Assembly: GCA_014841595.1 (NCBI GenBank)
Contig: JACYUE010000002.1
Coordinates: forward strand, 1,054,001 to 1,118,000
Direction of reading: 5' to 3'
Origin: Oxalobacteraceae sp. CFBP 8761
Lineage (GTDB): Bacteria > Pseudomonadota > Gammaproteobacteria > Burkholderiales > Burkholderiaceae_D
Length of the DNA stretch: 64,000 nucleotides
Shown here: positions 25,943-36,876 of the stretch, piece by piece
Numbering within the stretch: position 1 is the first letter of the stretch
Layout: each line of letters opens with the position of its first letter
The notes under the pieces: model-generated
Told to the model about the DNA's origin: nothing
The model's database searches: none
The model's input: the letters and a program-made list of their open reading frames with translations, nothing else
Made by a program: the position numbers and the translations under genes

Positions 25943-26425
25943 ATGAACGTGATTTTATTGGCGATGGCCTTCTGTGTGGGCATGGCCATGTCGGTGCAGG
26001 CAGCGATCAACAGCCAGCTGGCCCATTCGATCGGGGCCAATTCGATGATGGCAGCGCTGGTGTCGTTCAGCTGTGGCACAGCGGTGCTGCTGGCGGTGGC
26101 ACTGGCCAAGAGCGGCGTCGGCGGCCTGGGTGCGACGCTGGTGGCCTTGCCGTCGCAGCCCGCCTGGAAATTCCTGGGTGGCTTTCTCGGCGCGGCGTTC
26201 GTGTTCGGGACCGTGTTCCTGGCGCCGCGCATTGGGCTGCTCAGCCTGATCGTGCTGGTGATCGCCGGTCAGCTGCTCAGCTCGATGGCGATCGACCATT
26301 TCGGTCTGATCAATATGGCGACACGCAAGGTGTCCGGCGTGCGCATTGCTGGTGCGCTAGTGGTGGTGGTCGGCGTGACAATCACGGTGTTCGGCGAGCG
26401 TATTGTTGCTAGTATGTCACGCTGA
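25943..26425 (+). CDS. DMT-superfamily inner-membrane protein, YdcZ (DUF606) type
   Basis: 160 residues with about five transmembrane helices. Signature MSVQAAINSQLAHSIG near residue 15 and the second-half QLLSSMAIDHFGLI and GVRIAGALVVVVGV motifs match the YdcZ/DUF606 branch of drug/metabolite transporters, where half-size proteins often pair up. ATG 25943 follows CGGAG closely. Here there is one copy only, so it would have to homodimerise. Substrate unknown. Confidence 0.85.
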   Translation: MNVILLAMAFCVGMAMSVQAAINSQLAHSIGANSMMAALVSFSCGTAVLLAVALAKSGVGGLGATLVALPSQPAWKFLGGFLGAAFVFGTVFLAPRIGLLSLIVLVIAGQLLSSMAIDHFGLINMATRKVSGVRIAGALVVVVGVTITVFGERIVASMSR

Positions 26426-26457
26426 AGATTTTTTTCTTTTCTGCAATATTCAGGTTC

Positions 26458-26463
26458 TATAAT
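26458..26463 (+). promoter_or_regulatory. Consensus -10 element before the PilT-like ATPase gene
   Basis: A perfect TATAAT stands 34 bp before ATG 26498, after an AT-rich stretch; no good -35 hexamer is visible at 16-18 bp. It would give a leader of about 28 nt. Confidence 0.45.
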
Positions 26464-26497
26464 GGTCGACACTTGATCTTTTACCAGCATCGGCCAG

Positions 26498-27619
26498 ATG
26501 GAACATCACCAGTCCTCGCAGATTCCCACCCTGTCGTATATCGAGAACGAAGACCACCCGGTATTCGAAACGCTGGTCCAGCAGATCCTGCATCTGCTGA
26601 ACTCGAAGCTGGTGTTTTCCGACATCATCATCCACCAGAACAGCCCCTTGATGCTGCGCCAGCCGAAGGGCCTGGTGGCGGTGACCGATTCGCCGATCAC
26701 GAAGGAAGAGCTGGAAGAATTCTTCGACGTGATCGAGCCGAACTGGCCGCAGCGCATCGCCTCGCGCGCGTTCGACCGTTCCATTGACCTGCACACGGCG
26801 CGCATCCGCGCCAACTGCTTCCGCTTCCAGGGCGGCAAGCGGATCGGCTGCGTGATCCGCCGCTTCCCGAAAGAGCCGATCCCGCTGGCCGACCTGGGCC
26901 TGTGGGACGACGAGCGCGAATTCGCGAGCCTGACCAGCGGCCTGGTCCTGATCATTGGCGATACGTGCCAGGGCAAGTCGACGACGATCGCATCGATCCT
27001 CGACGAGATCAACCGCCACCGCTCGGGCCATATCATCACCATTGAAGACCCGGTCGAAACGCTGATCCCGCAACGCCGCTGCATCATCACGCAGCGCGAA
27101 GTGGGCGAGGACGGCGATGTCGACAGCTACTATCTGGGCGCCCTCGATGCGCTGCGCGAGCGGCCGGACGTGATCGTCATCGGCGAGATCCGCGACGCCC
27201 AGACGGCGCAGGAGGCGCTGGCGCTGGCCGAATCCGGCCCGCTGGTGCTGGCGTCGCTGCATGCGCGCTCGACCGAGCTGGGCCTGCAAAAGATGCTGCG
27301 CCTGCTGGGCAACACGGACGCGCAGGCGCAAGCGCTGGCCCACGCGCTGCGCGGTGTGCTGTGCCAGGCGCTGCTCCCATCGGTGGAGGGCAACCGCTAT
27401 CACCTCGCCACCGAATGCCTGACCCCGAGTCCGGCCGTCGTGCGCATGCTCGAAGCAGGGGACCTGGGCAGTATCCGCGCGCACATGAATCGCGGCATCG
27501 ATGCTGGTTGCCACACGATGAATGCGTCGCTCGAAGGCTTGCTGACGTCGCACAAGGTGCGTCTGGAAGATGCGCGCAACGCCACCACCGATCGGGTGGC
27601 GTTTGCCGACATGGTGTAA
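26498..27619 (+). CDS. PilT/PilU-like secretion ATPase, orphan
   Basis: 373 residues, cytoplasmic hexameric-ATPase family (T2SS/T4P GspE superfamily, closest in pattern to PilU). N-terminal PAS-like domain (LVQQILHLLNSKLVFSDIIIHQ...PLMLRQPKG), then Walker A GDTCQGKST, which fits GxxxxGK[ST] but has unusual D, C and Q where family members read GPTGSGKS or GATGSGKS. Asp box IITIEDPVE, Walker B VIVIGEIRD and the His box ASLHA are intact. No pilus or secretion genes are nearby. It may power retraction of a pilus encoded elsewhere, or another machine. Confidence 0.85.
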   Translation: MEHHQSSQIPTLSYIENEDHPVFETLVQQILHLLNSKLVFSDIIIHQNSPLMLRQPKGLVAVTDSPITKEELEEFFDVIEPNWPQRIASRAFDRSIDLHTARIRANCFRFQGGKRIGCVIRRFPKEPIPLADLGLWDDEREFASLTSGLVLIIGDTCQGKSTTIASILDEINRHRSGHIITIEDPVETLIPQRRCIITQREVGEDGDVDSYYLGALDALRERPDVIVIGEIRDAQTAQEALALAESGPLVLASLHARSTELGLQKMLRLLGNTDAQAQALAHALRGVLCQALLPSVEGNRYHLATECLTPSPAVVRMLEAGDLGSIRAHMNRGIDAGCHTMNASLEGLLTSHKVRLEDARNATTDRVAFADMV

Positions 27620-27631
27620 GTCCCTGGCGGG

Positions 27632-28909
27632 TCAGTCGAGCGACACCGCCCGATAGCGATTGACCTCGGTCGCCGTCACCGGCGCGCCAGCATTGCCCCA
27701 GCTGACCCGGATCCAGGTCAGCACCGCCGCCACCTGCGCATCATCGAGTTCATGCCCGAACGGCGGCATCCCGTACGGCCGTGGATTGCCGCGCGTGCCG
27801 GGCGGGAAGCCGCCGTTGACCGTCATCCGGATGGCGTTCACGGCCGGCGTCATCAATACGGCGCGGTTGCCGGCCAGTGGCGGGTAGGCCGGCATGCGTC
27901 CCTTGCCGTCGTCGCCATGACACGCCGCGCACTGCGCCGCATAGATCCGGCCACCTTCGGCCAGCACCTGTTCAGCGGCAGGCAGCAATGCCGGCGCGGG
28001 CTGCGCACTCACGGGCGTGGCGGCGAGCGACTTCAGGTAGCCCGCCATCGCGCCCAGATCTTCAGGTGTCAGGTACTGCAGGCTGCGCGCCACCACTTCG
28101 GCCATCGGCCCGGTCGCCGCGCCGCGCGGCGAGATGCCGGTCCCCAGCAACGCCACGACATCCACGTCACGCCAGTCACCCAGGCCCGCCTCGTGGTTGG
28201 CGGTCAGCGACGGCGCGTACCAGCCGAGGGTCGGGATCATGCCGCCAGCCAGCGCGCCATCTGCCGCGCCCAGGCTGTTGCGGGTGCTGTGGCAGGCGCT
28301 ACAATGACCCAGGCCTTCGACCAGGTACGCGCCCCGGTTCCAGCTGGCGCTGCGCGCCGGTTGCGCGGCATATTCGGCAGGCCGGAAGTACAGCAGGCGC
28401 CAGCCAGCCAGCAACGCCTGCTGGTCGTACGGGAAGCGGACATCATGCGGCCGGTTTGCCTGGCGCTGCGGCGGCAGGCTGCGAAAGTACGCAAACAGGG
28501 CATCCGCATCCGCGCGCGTGACCTTCGTGTAGTTCGTGTACGGGAAGGCCGGATACAGCAGGCGGCCGCTTGGTGCGATGCCATTGTGCAGCGCGTTCCA
28601 GAAGTCGTCGGCGCTCCAGGCGCCGATGCCGGTGTCGCGGTCGGGTGTGAGGTTCGGGCCATAAAAGCGTCCGAATGGCGTATCGAGCGCCCGCCCGCCC
28701 GCATACGCTACGCCACCACGTGCCGTGTGGCAGGCGATGCAGTCGCCGGCGCGCGCCAGATACGCGCCGCGCGCGATGTTGGCGGGCGTGGATGCCCAGG
28801 CGGCGGGCGAGCTGGCCGGCACGAAGTCGGCGCGTGGCCATGCCAGTGCGAGCGCGATGCCGACGGCGGCGACCACCGCCAGCAGGACGATGCGGACGGT
28901 CTTCGTCAT
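27632..28909 (-). CDS. Tri-haem cytochrome c (alcohol/gluconate dehydrogenase subunit type)
   Basis: 425 residues. One N-terminal hydrophobic segment (5-24) serves as an export signal or anchor. Three CxxCH haem sites, one per domain: CIACH (57-61), CSACH in the middle and CAACH in the C-terminal third, each with downstream Met candidates (PPFGHELDD region). This matches the membrane cytochrome subunits that pass electrons from periplasmic quinoprotein, flavin or molybdenum dehydrogenases to the respiratory chain. No dehydrogenase gene adjoins it. It overlaps the upstream cytochrome gene by four bases (ATGA). Confidence 0.88.
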   Translation of the reverse strand: MTKTVRIVLLAVVAAVGIALALAWPRADFVPASSPAAWASTPANIARGAYLARAGDCIACHTARGGVAYAGGRALDTPFGRFYGPNLTPDRDTGIGAWSADDFWNALHNGIAPSGRLLYPAFPYTNYTKVTRADADALFAYFRSLPPQRQANRPHDVRFPYDQQALLAGWRLLYFRPAEYAAQPARSASWNRGAYLVEGLGHCSACHSTRNSLGAADGALAGGMIPTLGWYAPSLTANHEAGLGDWRDVDVVALLGTGISPRGAATGPMAEVVARSLQYLTPEDLGAMAGYLKSLAATPVSAQPAPALLPAAEQVLAEGGRIYAAQCAACHGDDGKGRMPAYPPLAGNRAVLMTPAVNAIRMTVNGGFPPGTRGNPRPYGMPPFGHELDDAQVAAVLTWIRVSWGNAGAPVTATEVNRYRAVSLD

Positions 28910-29616
28910 GGCGCGCTGCCACAGAGGAGCGGCAGCGGCCGGGCGACGGCATCGGCCGGCCGTGGGTCGGCCGGCATTGGCTGCGCCGCCAGCCAGCCCG
29001 AGACGGCGGCGACATCGTCGGGCGACAGGCGCGCCGCCACCTGGCCCATGCAATCGGGCGCATGGGCGCGCCGCACGCCGTTGCGCCAGGCGCCGAACTG
29101 CGCGTTGATGTAATCGCGTGGCAGGCCAAGCAGGCCCGGGGTCGCGGGCTGCACGCCGGTCAGGCGCACGCCGTGGCAGGCGATGCAGGCCGGGATGCCG
29201 CGGGTCTGGTCACCATCGTGCACGAGCTGATAGCCCCGTTCACGCTGCGCGGGAGGCAGGTTCATCGGCGTGGGCGGCAGCACGGTCGGTGCCTGCGCCG
29301 CAAAATGCGCGGCAATCTCGCGCAGGTAGGCGTCGGGCAGGTACTCGGTGAGGTAGGTCATCACGGGATAGTGGCGCCGGCCGTCCTGGAAATTGCGCAG
29401 CTGGTGGTACAGGTAGCCGGCCGGCTTGCCGCCGATGCGCGGATAGAAGCTGTCGTTGACGGGGTTGCCGCGCGCATCGACGCGCGCGTGGCAGGTGGCG
29501 CAGGCGAGCAGGCGCTGGGTGAGGGTGTCGGGAACGGGTTGTGGCGCGGCGTCGGCGACGAATGTCAGCGTGCAGAAAAGCGCAGCAGCGGGCCAACGGA
29601 AGCAGCGAGACATCAT
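28906..29616 (-). CDS. Di-haem cytochrome c (c4-like)
   Basis: 236 residues. Signal peptide ending near ADA (residues ~20-23). Two class-I c-type domains with CATCH and CIACH sites; GYLYHQLRNFQDGRR between them is typical of cytochrome c4/c553-type proteins. Soluble or loosely bound periplasmic electron carrier. The start is one of two adjacent ATGs (29616/29613). Its stop overlaps the start of the tri-haem cytochrome gene, so both are translated together and probably form one electron-transfer chain. Confidence 0.86.
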   Translation of the reverse strand: MMSRCFRWPAAALFCTLTFVADAAPQPVPDTLTQRLLACATCHARVDARGNPVNDSFYPRIGGKPAGYLYHQLRNFQDGRRHYPVMTYLTEYLPDAYLREIAAHFAAQAPTVLPPTPMNLPPAQRERGYQLVHDGDQTRGIPACIACHGVRLTGVQPATPGLLGLPRDYINAQFGAWRNGVRRAHAPDCMGQVAARLSPDDVAAVSGWLAAQPMPADPRPADAVARPLPLLCGSAP

Positions 29617-29677
29617 GGATTCACCGGCAGCATGGACGCTGACGATGATAGCGCGAATCCTGAACGCCGCGCGGGAT

Positions 29678-30289
29678 TCAGACTGCCGGCGTTTCCGTTT
29701 TCCAGCGCCGGTAGATCCGCAGCGCCGCATGCGCATCGTCGGCCGCGTATTGCAGCTGCTTGTCGGACAGGTGCGGCAGCGACCAGTTGGTGGTCGTGAT
29801 GCGCTTGGATTTTTGCAGGCGCTGACCGAAGAATCGCTCCACGGCGCTCCTGGCGCCCAGCGGATTCTTCTCACCGCGCCGGCGCAGCGCCGTCGACAGA
29901 TCGAGCACGTTGCGCAGTTCGATGCCGAACTTGGACTTCAGCCGCTTGACGTCGTCACCCAGGCCAAAACCCACCTTGAGGATGCTGCCGGAGGCCAGCA
30001 CGGGCTCCAGCACGGTGAAGGCGAGGGCGTTGCCAGCGGGCGTGGCGGTCTGGAACAGAAAGGCAAACTCGTCGGTGGCCAATTGCACCAGGTGCGGCCC
30101 GGTCGAGACTTCGCCCTTGGCGAACGTTGGCTTGGATTCGGTGTCGAAGCCGATGACGTCGGCCGCAAGCAGCGCCGCGAGCGCCTGCTGCGCGTCGGCG
30201 TCGGACCGTACCAGCCGCACATGGGCCGGGTCGATGCCAATGTAGGCAGGCAGCTCAGGTTGCAGGTCGGCTCGCGAGCCGGCTTGCAT
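29678..30289 (-). CDS. RNase D-like 3'-5' exonuclease (DEDDy)
   Basis: 203 residues, one DEDDy exonuclease domain without the HRDC domains of RNase D. Exo I is FDTES (D49, E51), exo II is VGFGLGDDVKRL, and exo III is the YAADDAHAALRIY block with Tyr and Asp. Likely processes structured RNA or DNA 3' ends. ATG 30289 is used here; a TTG at 30331 would overlap the proQ stop (TTGA) and add 14 residues, and this cannot be excluded. The downstream partner of proQ on the same transcript makes an RNA role plausible. Confidence 0.85.
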   Translation of the reverse strand: MQAGSRADLQPELPAYIGIDPAHVRLVRSDADAQQALAALLAADVIGFDTESKPTFAKGEVSTGPHLVQLATDEFAFLFQTATPAGNALAFTVLEPVLASGSILKVGFGLGDDVKRLKSKFGIELRNVLDLSTALRRRGEKNPLGARSAVERFFGQRLQKSKRITTTNWSLPHLSDKQLQYAADDAHAALRIYRRWKTETPAV

Positions 30290-30327
30290 GCCATCTGCTG
30301 CCGCATCCTTCAAGGCGTCGCCCGAAT

Positions 30328-30873
30328 TCAAGTCTTCGAGAACTTGGACGCCAGCGCCTGCAGCTTTTCCTGGCGCTTGCGGTTGTTTTCTTCTTCGAGG
30401 GCGGCGTCGCGCTCGGCCTTCTTGCGGTCGGCTTCTTTCTTGAAGCGCTGCTGCAACTGCTCTTTTGCGTGCAGGCGGTGCGCTTCAGGCACTTCGGCGC
30501 CGGCGGTGCCGTCGAGGTCAAAGCGGACCTTGGCTTTTTCCATCGCGCGCAGGTAGCGCATCGAGCCGGTGTGGATGCCGAGGGCGGCGCGCATCGTTTT
30601 CTTGTCCAGGCCCGGCATGCGTGCCTGCAACTGCTTGTCGATACCGATCGACAGTGGCAGGCAGTCACGGAAGGCGGGATACTCCTGCTGGAGTTGCTTG
30701 AGCAGCGAGCGCGCCGACTGGCCTGATGCCGGGGCCGTGGCCGGGGCCGCAGCCGGGGCTGCTGGCGCTGCCGGCTCGGCTGGCGACTGCGTTGGCTGCT
30801 GCGCATCCGGGGTGGCTGGCGCGGCGGTGGTGTCGACGGACTCTGCAGGGGTATTGGTATTCATTGACTTCAT
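30328..30873 (-). CDS. proQ: ProQ/FinO-domain RNA chaperone
   Basis: 181 residues. The first ~55 are Ala/Pro/Thr-rich and disordered. The FinO/ProQ domain follows (about 55-135): LLKQLQQEYPAFRDCLPLSIGIDKQL, then RAALGIHTGSMRYLRAMEKAKVRFDL, the RNA-binding core. A basic, highly charged coiled tail (about 138-181) ends the protein. It binds structured sRNAs and mRNA 3' ends. ATG 30873 or 30864 may start translation. Transcribed away from the candidate RNA and rpoD. Confidence 0.88.
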   Translation of the reverse strand: MKSMNTNTPAESVDTTAAPATPDAQQPTQSPAEPAAPAAPAAAPATAPASGQSARSLLKQLQQEYPAFRDCLPLSIGIDKQLQARMPGLDKKTMRAALGIHTGSMRYLRAMEKAKVRFDLDGTAGAEVPEAHRLHAKEQLQQRFKKEADRKKAERDAALEEENNRKRQEKLQALASKFSKT

Positions 30874-30987
30874 GGTAAGAACAGGATTGCGAAGGATAGC
30901 ACGGCGCTAAAAGCCGCATTGTACTAGTTCCACTAATAAATGTTGAGAAAGACGCACTGCGATGAAGCATTAAAACGCGAAATCGTG

Positions 30988-30993
30988 TATGAT
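30988..30993 (+). promoter_or_regulatory. Candidate -10 element for the RNA upstream of rpoD
   Basis: TATGAT preceded by GTG; no convincing -35 hexamer is present. It would start transcription near 31000, just before the first of the hairpins described for the candidate RNA. Confidence 0.4.
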
Positions 30994-30999
30994 CCGCCT

Positions 31000-31192
31000 C
31001 TTGCCTTGAGTCCGGCTTGCGCCGGCGCAGACCAGCAAGAAGGTCATCATGCCGGGGCGATGCACCCGGTGACGCGTGCAGATCCTTCACCGGATCAAGC
31101 GATGATTACCAAAACTTGCATTGGGGCGTAATGGCCCCATCTCCTATTCTTCTAGAAAAATAGATGCAAGCCCGTGTTAGCGGGCTTTTTTT
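31000..31192 (+). ncRNA. Candidate structured RNA or attenuated leader upstream of rpoD
   Basis: About 190 nt between proQ (divergent) and rpoD with a dense series of inverted repeats. CCGGC/GCCGG at 31012-31025; CCGGG/CCCGG at 31052-31069; GATCC/GGATC at 31081-31096. Then a three-way junction: the closing helix CTTGCAT (31115-31121) with ATGCAAG (31164-31170) encloses TGGGGC/GCCCCA (31122-31139) and CTATT/AATAG (31144-31163). An intrinsic terminator follows and shares the bases AAG (31168-31170) with the closing helix, so the two helices compete at their edge. I cannot match it to a known riboswitch or sRNA. The stretch 31193-31419 beyond it is the rpoD leader, with no gene. Confidence 0.5.
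31168..31192 (+). terminator. Intrinsic terminator upstream of rpoD
   Basis: Stem AAGCCCG / CGGGCTT, 6-nt loop and a run of seven T. It lies 228 nt before the rpoD start and ends the candidate structured RNA. Confidence 0.85.
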
Positions 31193-31419
31193 CGTTCCGA
31201 CATGCACAGCACGATTTTGAACAGCGACCAACGCCACCTGCCCGCAGCCCCGATATTACGCCGGCGCGCGCACCGAAGGGCAGGTCGAGCTTGAAGTCTG
31301 GCATGTCCGCCCTAAGGTAGGGCCACTTCCGTTCCCCATTCCCAGGTCCCGTACGCGGGGCCCGCTGGATTATTGACTTCGCAGGCGCGCTACTCGCCTC
31401 GACTGGAGAGTTTTAAGCT

Positions 31420-34158
<2,739 letters not shown>

Positions 34159-34188
34159 TTCGTCACACGGCGTCGGTCGTCTCGACGT

Positions 34189-34225
34189 GAAAAAGCCGCC
34201 CGGTTCGCACCGGGCGGCTTTTTTT
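34189..34225 (+). terminator. Intrinsic terminator of rpoD
   Basis: Stem AAGCCGCCCGGT / ACCGGGCGGCTT with a TCGC loop and a T7 run, about 30 nt after the rpoD stop. Between it and 34457 (about 230 bp) lies AT-richer sequence with no gene, presumably the promoter of the next gene. Confidence 0.92.
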
Positions 34226-34457
34226 GCGCTGGCCTGTCAGCGGCAGTCGAGGCCATGCGCGCGCCACCTTCCAGAATAAATCATCGACCTGCCCCGGACA
34301 CGATTCTTTGTCACTCTCTCAAGTAAACCGTGGTTGTCAATACACACGTTTTATTGAACAGCAGAAATAAATTCGGACATATGTTCTGCGCCTCCCGATT
34401 TTTGCAATACTTGACCTGCATTCCAGGCCTTGATTTCCTTCCTTGAAAGACCGCAAT

Positions 34458-35255
34458 ATGCCTTCCATCCAATACCCACGCCTTGCCAAAACCTGTCTCG
34501 CCAGCATTGCGCTGCTGGCGCCACTGTCCGCCGTCGCTGGCGACGATGACGGCATCGTCACCGACCGTCCCGATTTCGTCGAGTCCAGCAATGTGGTCGG
34601 CCGCGGCAGGTTCCAGATCGAGACCAGCGTGCTGGCCGAGCGGGACAAGACCGATGGCGTGCGCGCGCGGACCTACAGCATGCCCACGCTGCTGCGCTAT
34701 GGCGTGGGCGACGTGCTCGAACTGCGGCTCGAGACCGACGGCCGTACGGTCCAGCATGCCGGCGGCGAGGGCACATCAGCCGGCTACGCTGACACCGCGC
34801 TCGGCGTGAAGTGGCATGTGCAGGACGAGGCGCCGGGCCGTCCGTCAGTCGGTGTGCTGGTGCATGCCGACCTGGACAGCGGTTCGCGGGCCTGGCGCGG
34901 CCAGGGTGCGCGCCCGTCGCTGCGCGTGGCAGCTGAATGGGAATTGCCGGGCGACCTGTCGCTGGGCGTGATGCCCGGCATCGGACGCGAGCGCACCGAT
35001 GACGGCAAGCGCTACGGCTATGGCATCCTCGGGGTGGTGCTTGGCAAGGAGTTGACGCCGACCTGGCGCGCATTCGTCGAAGTGGCAGCGCCGCAGATTG
35101 CCCGCAGCGCCAACGGCGGCACCGTGGCCACCTTCGACACGGGCATGGCGTGGCTGCTGTCGGACCGCTGCCAGCTCGACACCATGCTCGCGCTGGGCCT
35201 GAACCGGCGCACCCCCGATGCCGCGCTCACGGTCGGGCTATCGTTCAAACTGTAG
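34458..35255 (+). CDS. Outer-membrane transporter-like protein (PF13557 type)
   Basis: 265 residues. Signal peptide 1-27 (LASIALLAPLSAVAG). The mature part begins DDGIVTDRPDFVESSNVVGRGRFQIETS, the hallmark of the 'MetA-pathway of phenol degradation' outer-membrane family, and proceeds through amphipathic beta-strands to a terminal L after SFKL. Likely a 10-12-strand barrel; substrate unknown. ATG 34458 is preferred to an upstream in-frame TTG. It is followed 12 nt later by the chemoreceptor gene, so the two may be co-expressed. Confidence 0.78.
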   Translation: MPSIQYPRLAKTCLASIALLAPLSAVAGDDDGIVTDRPDFVESSNVVGRGRFQIETSVLAERDKTDGVRARTYSMPTLLRYGVGDVLELRLETDGRTVQHAGGEGTSAGYADTALGVKWHVQDEAPGRPSVGVLVHADLDSGSRAWRGQGARPSLRVAAEWELPGDLSLGVMPGIGRERTDDGKRYGYGILGVVLGKELTPTWRAFVEVAAPQIARSANGGTVATFDTGMAWLLSDRCQLDTMLALGLNRRTPDAALTVGLSFKL

Positions 35256-35267
35256 GGAGATATCACC

Positions 35268-36872
35268 ATGAATCTGACCATCCGGCACCGGCTGTTTCTA
35301 TCGAACCTGGCAGCGGTCTTTCTGGCTGCCGTGGTGGCCAGCATCGGCTACGGCGCGATGTTGTCGCTGGAAACGGCGATGAACGAGATCACCGTCAACG
35401 GCAACGCGCTGAAGCAACAACTCCAGGCCGACATGGCACACGACGCGCTTCGCGCCGACGTACTGGCCGCGCTGATCGCCGGGCCGGATGACGCAGGCAA
35501 GCAGGCCGAGGTCCGGCGCGATCATGCGCAGCACGCTGCGACACTGGCCGGGTTGATTGACACGCTGGCCAAGGAGGATGCCGACGCAGCCCTGCAAAGC
35601 GCCATTCCCGCCGTGCGCGCCGACGTCGACGCTTACCTCAAGAGTGTGGCGCGGATGATCGACCTGGCGTTCACCGACCCGGTTGCGGCGCGCCAGGCGC
35701 AGGCGGACTTCATGGGGCATTTCCGCAAGCTCGAAACGAGCATGGGCGAGCTGAGCGACACCATCGGGGCCAGCGCCGAGGCCACGCGCGTTGGCGGCCA
35801 CGCACTGGTCGTGCGCTCCGAACGCCTGCTCCTGCTCGCCTCCCTGATCTCCGTGATGCTGATGGTTGTGGTGGGCCAGTTGTCTGCGCGCGCCATCCGG
35901 CGCCCGCTCGAGGAAGCGGTGGCGTTCGCCGGCCGCATCGCCGACGGCGACCTGGGCGCTACGCTCGACTGCAACGCCGACGACCGGACAGAAACCGGGC
36001 GCCTGAAGGTGGCGCTGCAGCGCATGCGCGCCAATCTGCACGGGGTGGTCAGCCAGGTGCGCGGCAGTACCGACGCCATCGAAACGGCGTCCGGTGAAAT
36101 CGCCAGCGGCAACCTGGACCTGTCACGCCGCACCGAACAGCAGGCCGGCGCACTCGAAGAAACGGCGGCGTCGATCGAAGAACTGGCGGCGACGGTCAAG
36201 CAGAATGCCGACAACGCCTTACAGGCCAACACGCTGACGGCATCGGCGTCCCAGGTGGCCGTCAAGGGCGGCGAAGCGGTGGCGCGCGTGGTCGACACGA
36301 TGGGCGCGATCCATACGTCGTCGCGCCGCATCGTCGACATCACCGGCACGATCGAATCGATCGCGTTCCAAACCAATATCCTTGCGCTCAATGCGGCGGT
36401 GGAGGCGGCACGCGCCGGCGAGCAGGGACGCGGTTTTGCCGTGGTTGCGTCCGAGGTACGCAACCTGGCCCAGCGCGCCAATGCGGCGGCTGGCGAAATC
36501 AAGGTGCTCATCGACGAGTCGGTACGGCACGCCGACAACGGGATCTCCCTCGTTGCGGCGGCCGGCGGCACGATGGACGAGATCGTGGCCAGCGTGCGGC
36601 GCGTCACCGAGATCGTGGCCGAGATTGCCACTGCCAGTCATCAGCAGGAGATGGGCATCGCCCAGGTCAACAGTGCGATCGGGGAAATCGACGCTGTCAC
36701 GCAGCAGAATGCCGCGCTCGTCGAGCAGGCCGCCGCGGCGGCGGCCTCGATGCAGGAGCAGACGGTCAACCTCAGTGTGCTGGTCGGGAATTTCAAGCTG
36801 GGGCAGGCGGCGCCGGTACAGCTGGCGCCGGTGGAACGGCGCCGGCAGACCGGCGTGTTGCAACTCGCGTGA
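35268..36872 (+). CDS. Methyl-accepting chemotaxis protein
   Basis: 534 residues. TM1 at about 9-32, a periplasmic four-helix-bundle sensor (about 33-185), TM2 at about 186-205, a HAMP domain ([21 protein letters not shown]), then the long cytoplasmic coiled coil. The hairpin tip contains [37 protein letters not shown], the conserved CheA/CheW-binding signature. No C-terminal CheR-binding pentapeptide is visible. It resembles the Tsr/Tar class of betaproteobacteria; ligand unknown. AGGGAGA lies 8 nt before ATG 35268. No che genes are nearby. Confidence 0.93.
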   Translation: MNLTIRHRLFLSNLAAVFLAAVVASIGYGAMLSLETAMNEITVNGNALKQQLQADMAHDALRADVLAALIAGPDDAGKQAEVRRDHAQHAATLAGLIDTLAKEDADAALQSAIPAVRADVDAYLKSVARMIDLAFTDPVAARQAQADFMGHFRKLETSMGELSDTIGASAEATRVGGHALVVRSERLLLLASLISVMLMVVVGQLSARAIRRPLEEAVAFAGRIADGDLGATLDCNADDRTETGRLKVALQRMRANLHGVVSQVRGSTDAIETASGEIASGNLDLSRRTEQQAGALEETAASIEELAATVKQNADNALQANTLTASASQVAVKGGEAVARVVDTMGAIHTSSRRIVDITGTIESIAFQTNILALNAAVEAARAGEQGRGFAVVASEVRNLAQRANAAAGEIKVLIDESVRHADNGISLVAAAGGTMDEIVASVRRVTEIVAEIATASHQQEMGIAQVNSAIGEIDAVTQQNAALVEQAAAAAASMQEQTVNLSVLVGNFKLGQAAPVQLAPVERRRQTGVLQLA

Positions 36873-36876
36873 ACCG

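Noticed and set aside
30940..31131. 63-codon plus-strand frame upstream of rpoD
   Set aside because: No ribosome site, no family resemblance, Cys/His/Pro scatter, and it overlaps the structured RNA hairpins.
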